Assembly (NCBI GenBank): GCA_964059195.1 | Contig: CAXKWD010000009.1 | Span: 86,401,432-86,465,431, forward strand | Length of the DNA stretch: 64,000 bases | Direction of reading: 5' to 3' | Source of the DNA: Ectobius pallidus | Taxonomy: Eukaryota > Arthropoda > Insecta > Blattodea > Ectobiidae | Part shown: positions 63,790 through 64,000 of the stretch, piece by piece | Layout of the letters: every line of letters begins with the position of its first letter | How positions within the stretch are numbered: the first letter of the stretch is position 1 | The notes under the pieces: model-generated | The model's input: the letters and a program-made list of their open reading frames with translations, nothing else | Databases searched by the model: none | Told to the model about the DNA's origin: nothing | Made by a program: the position numbers and the translations under genes

Positions 63790-64000
63790 CAAATTTTTGG
63801 AAACATGTCTGTGTGTCTGTGTTTCTTCCTGTGATCAGGCTAGCTCCAAAACGGAAAATCGTATGAAAACAAAATTTCGTATTTGGGTCTGGTACCTTCT
63901 GAAGATGTGAGCCGAAGATTGGCGACAAGTTTCTCTTATTTTTAAGGGGACTTTACATGAAGACATTTTCGTTTTTCACGATTTTCTCGAAAACGGCTAT
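63790..64000 (+). repeat. Family F1 copy, cut by window end
   Basis: TTTTTGGAAACATGTCTGTG, CAGGCTAGCTCCAAAACGGA, AAATCGTATGAAAACAAA, CTTCTGAAGATGTGAGC, TTTCTCTTATTTTTAAGGGG and TCGAAAACGGCT match 61527-61730 with roughly 90% identity by eye. Confidence 0.88.

Overview
This 64 kb window is AT-rich, intron-poor, repeat-dense eukaryotic DNA, and no host protein-coding gene could be recognised in it. Several clades of LINE, tRNA-derived SINEs, hAT and TA-target DNA elements, Helitrons and long microsatellites all lie within a few kilobases of each other. That mix points to a large, transposon-rich arthropod genome, probably a hexapod such as a polyneopteran of the cockroach kind. The organism call is an inference; nothing in the window identifies the species. 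The longest open frame (650 codons) is a retrotransposon reverse transcriptase. Almost every other long frame is a shadow of a microsatellite or an inverted repeat.

Layout. 0-5 kb: a 93-bp satellite carrying a SINE insertion, then an 8-bp-TSD hAT MITE (4115-4348). 5.3-7.6 kb: a nested stack of an old inverted-repeat element, an RTE-like LINE remnant inside it, and a 1.1 kb composite insertion framed by two direct MITE copies inside the LINE. 8.7-14.3 kb: two LINE 3' regions and the intact 650-codon RT frame. 15-17 kb: SINEs, a (TAA)n tract and a TA-flanked element. 18.3-22.8 kb: a clean hAT MITE, a foldback element with a hammerhead-like core, and a 3.16 kb DNA transposon with about 610-bp inverted repeats. 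That transposon carries a broken gene combining PIN/XPG-like nuclease motifs with a C-terminal Cys-rich domain. 24-32 kb: SINEs, a nested TA MITE and a 1.15 kb hAT-like element. 32.8-41.9 kb: LINE remnants, minisatellites, a CCAAT cluster and possibly the two ends of one 3.7 kb hAT element. 42.5-43.6 kb: adjacent hAT and TA elements. 46-50 kb: Helitron ends, a hAT transposase C-terminal fragment and another LINE C-terminal fragment. 51-53 kb: a diverged duplication whose second copy holds a hAT insertion, with the first copy acting as the empty site. 54.3-56.6 kb: a TA foldback, a complete non-autonomous Helitron and a second Helitron 3' end. 57.4-57.9 kb: a phased A-tract array. 59-64 kb: a LINE 3' end, a foldback, copies of an unclassified interspersed family and a third Helitron 3' end.

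The coding remnants are parts of transposition machinery: reverse transcriptases that would also mobilise the SINEs, a hAT transposase, and the nuclease-like protein of the long-TIR element. The most promising under-described items are the long-TIR nuclease/Cys-rich element (19655-22810), the composite MITE insertion (5982-7092), the hammerhead-like motif (19286-19327), the unclassified family seen at seven loci, and strong enrichment of the palindrome TAGGCCTA. All coordinates and identities come from reading by eye; element ends supported by a target-site duplication are the most reliable.
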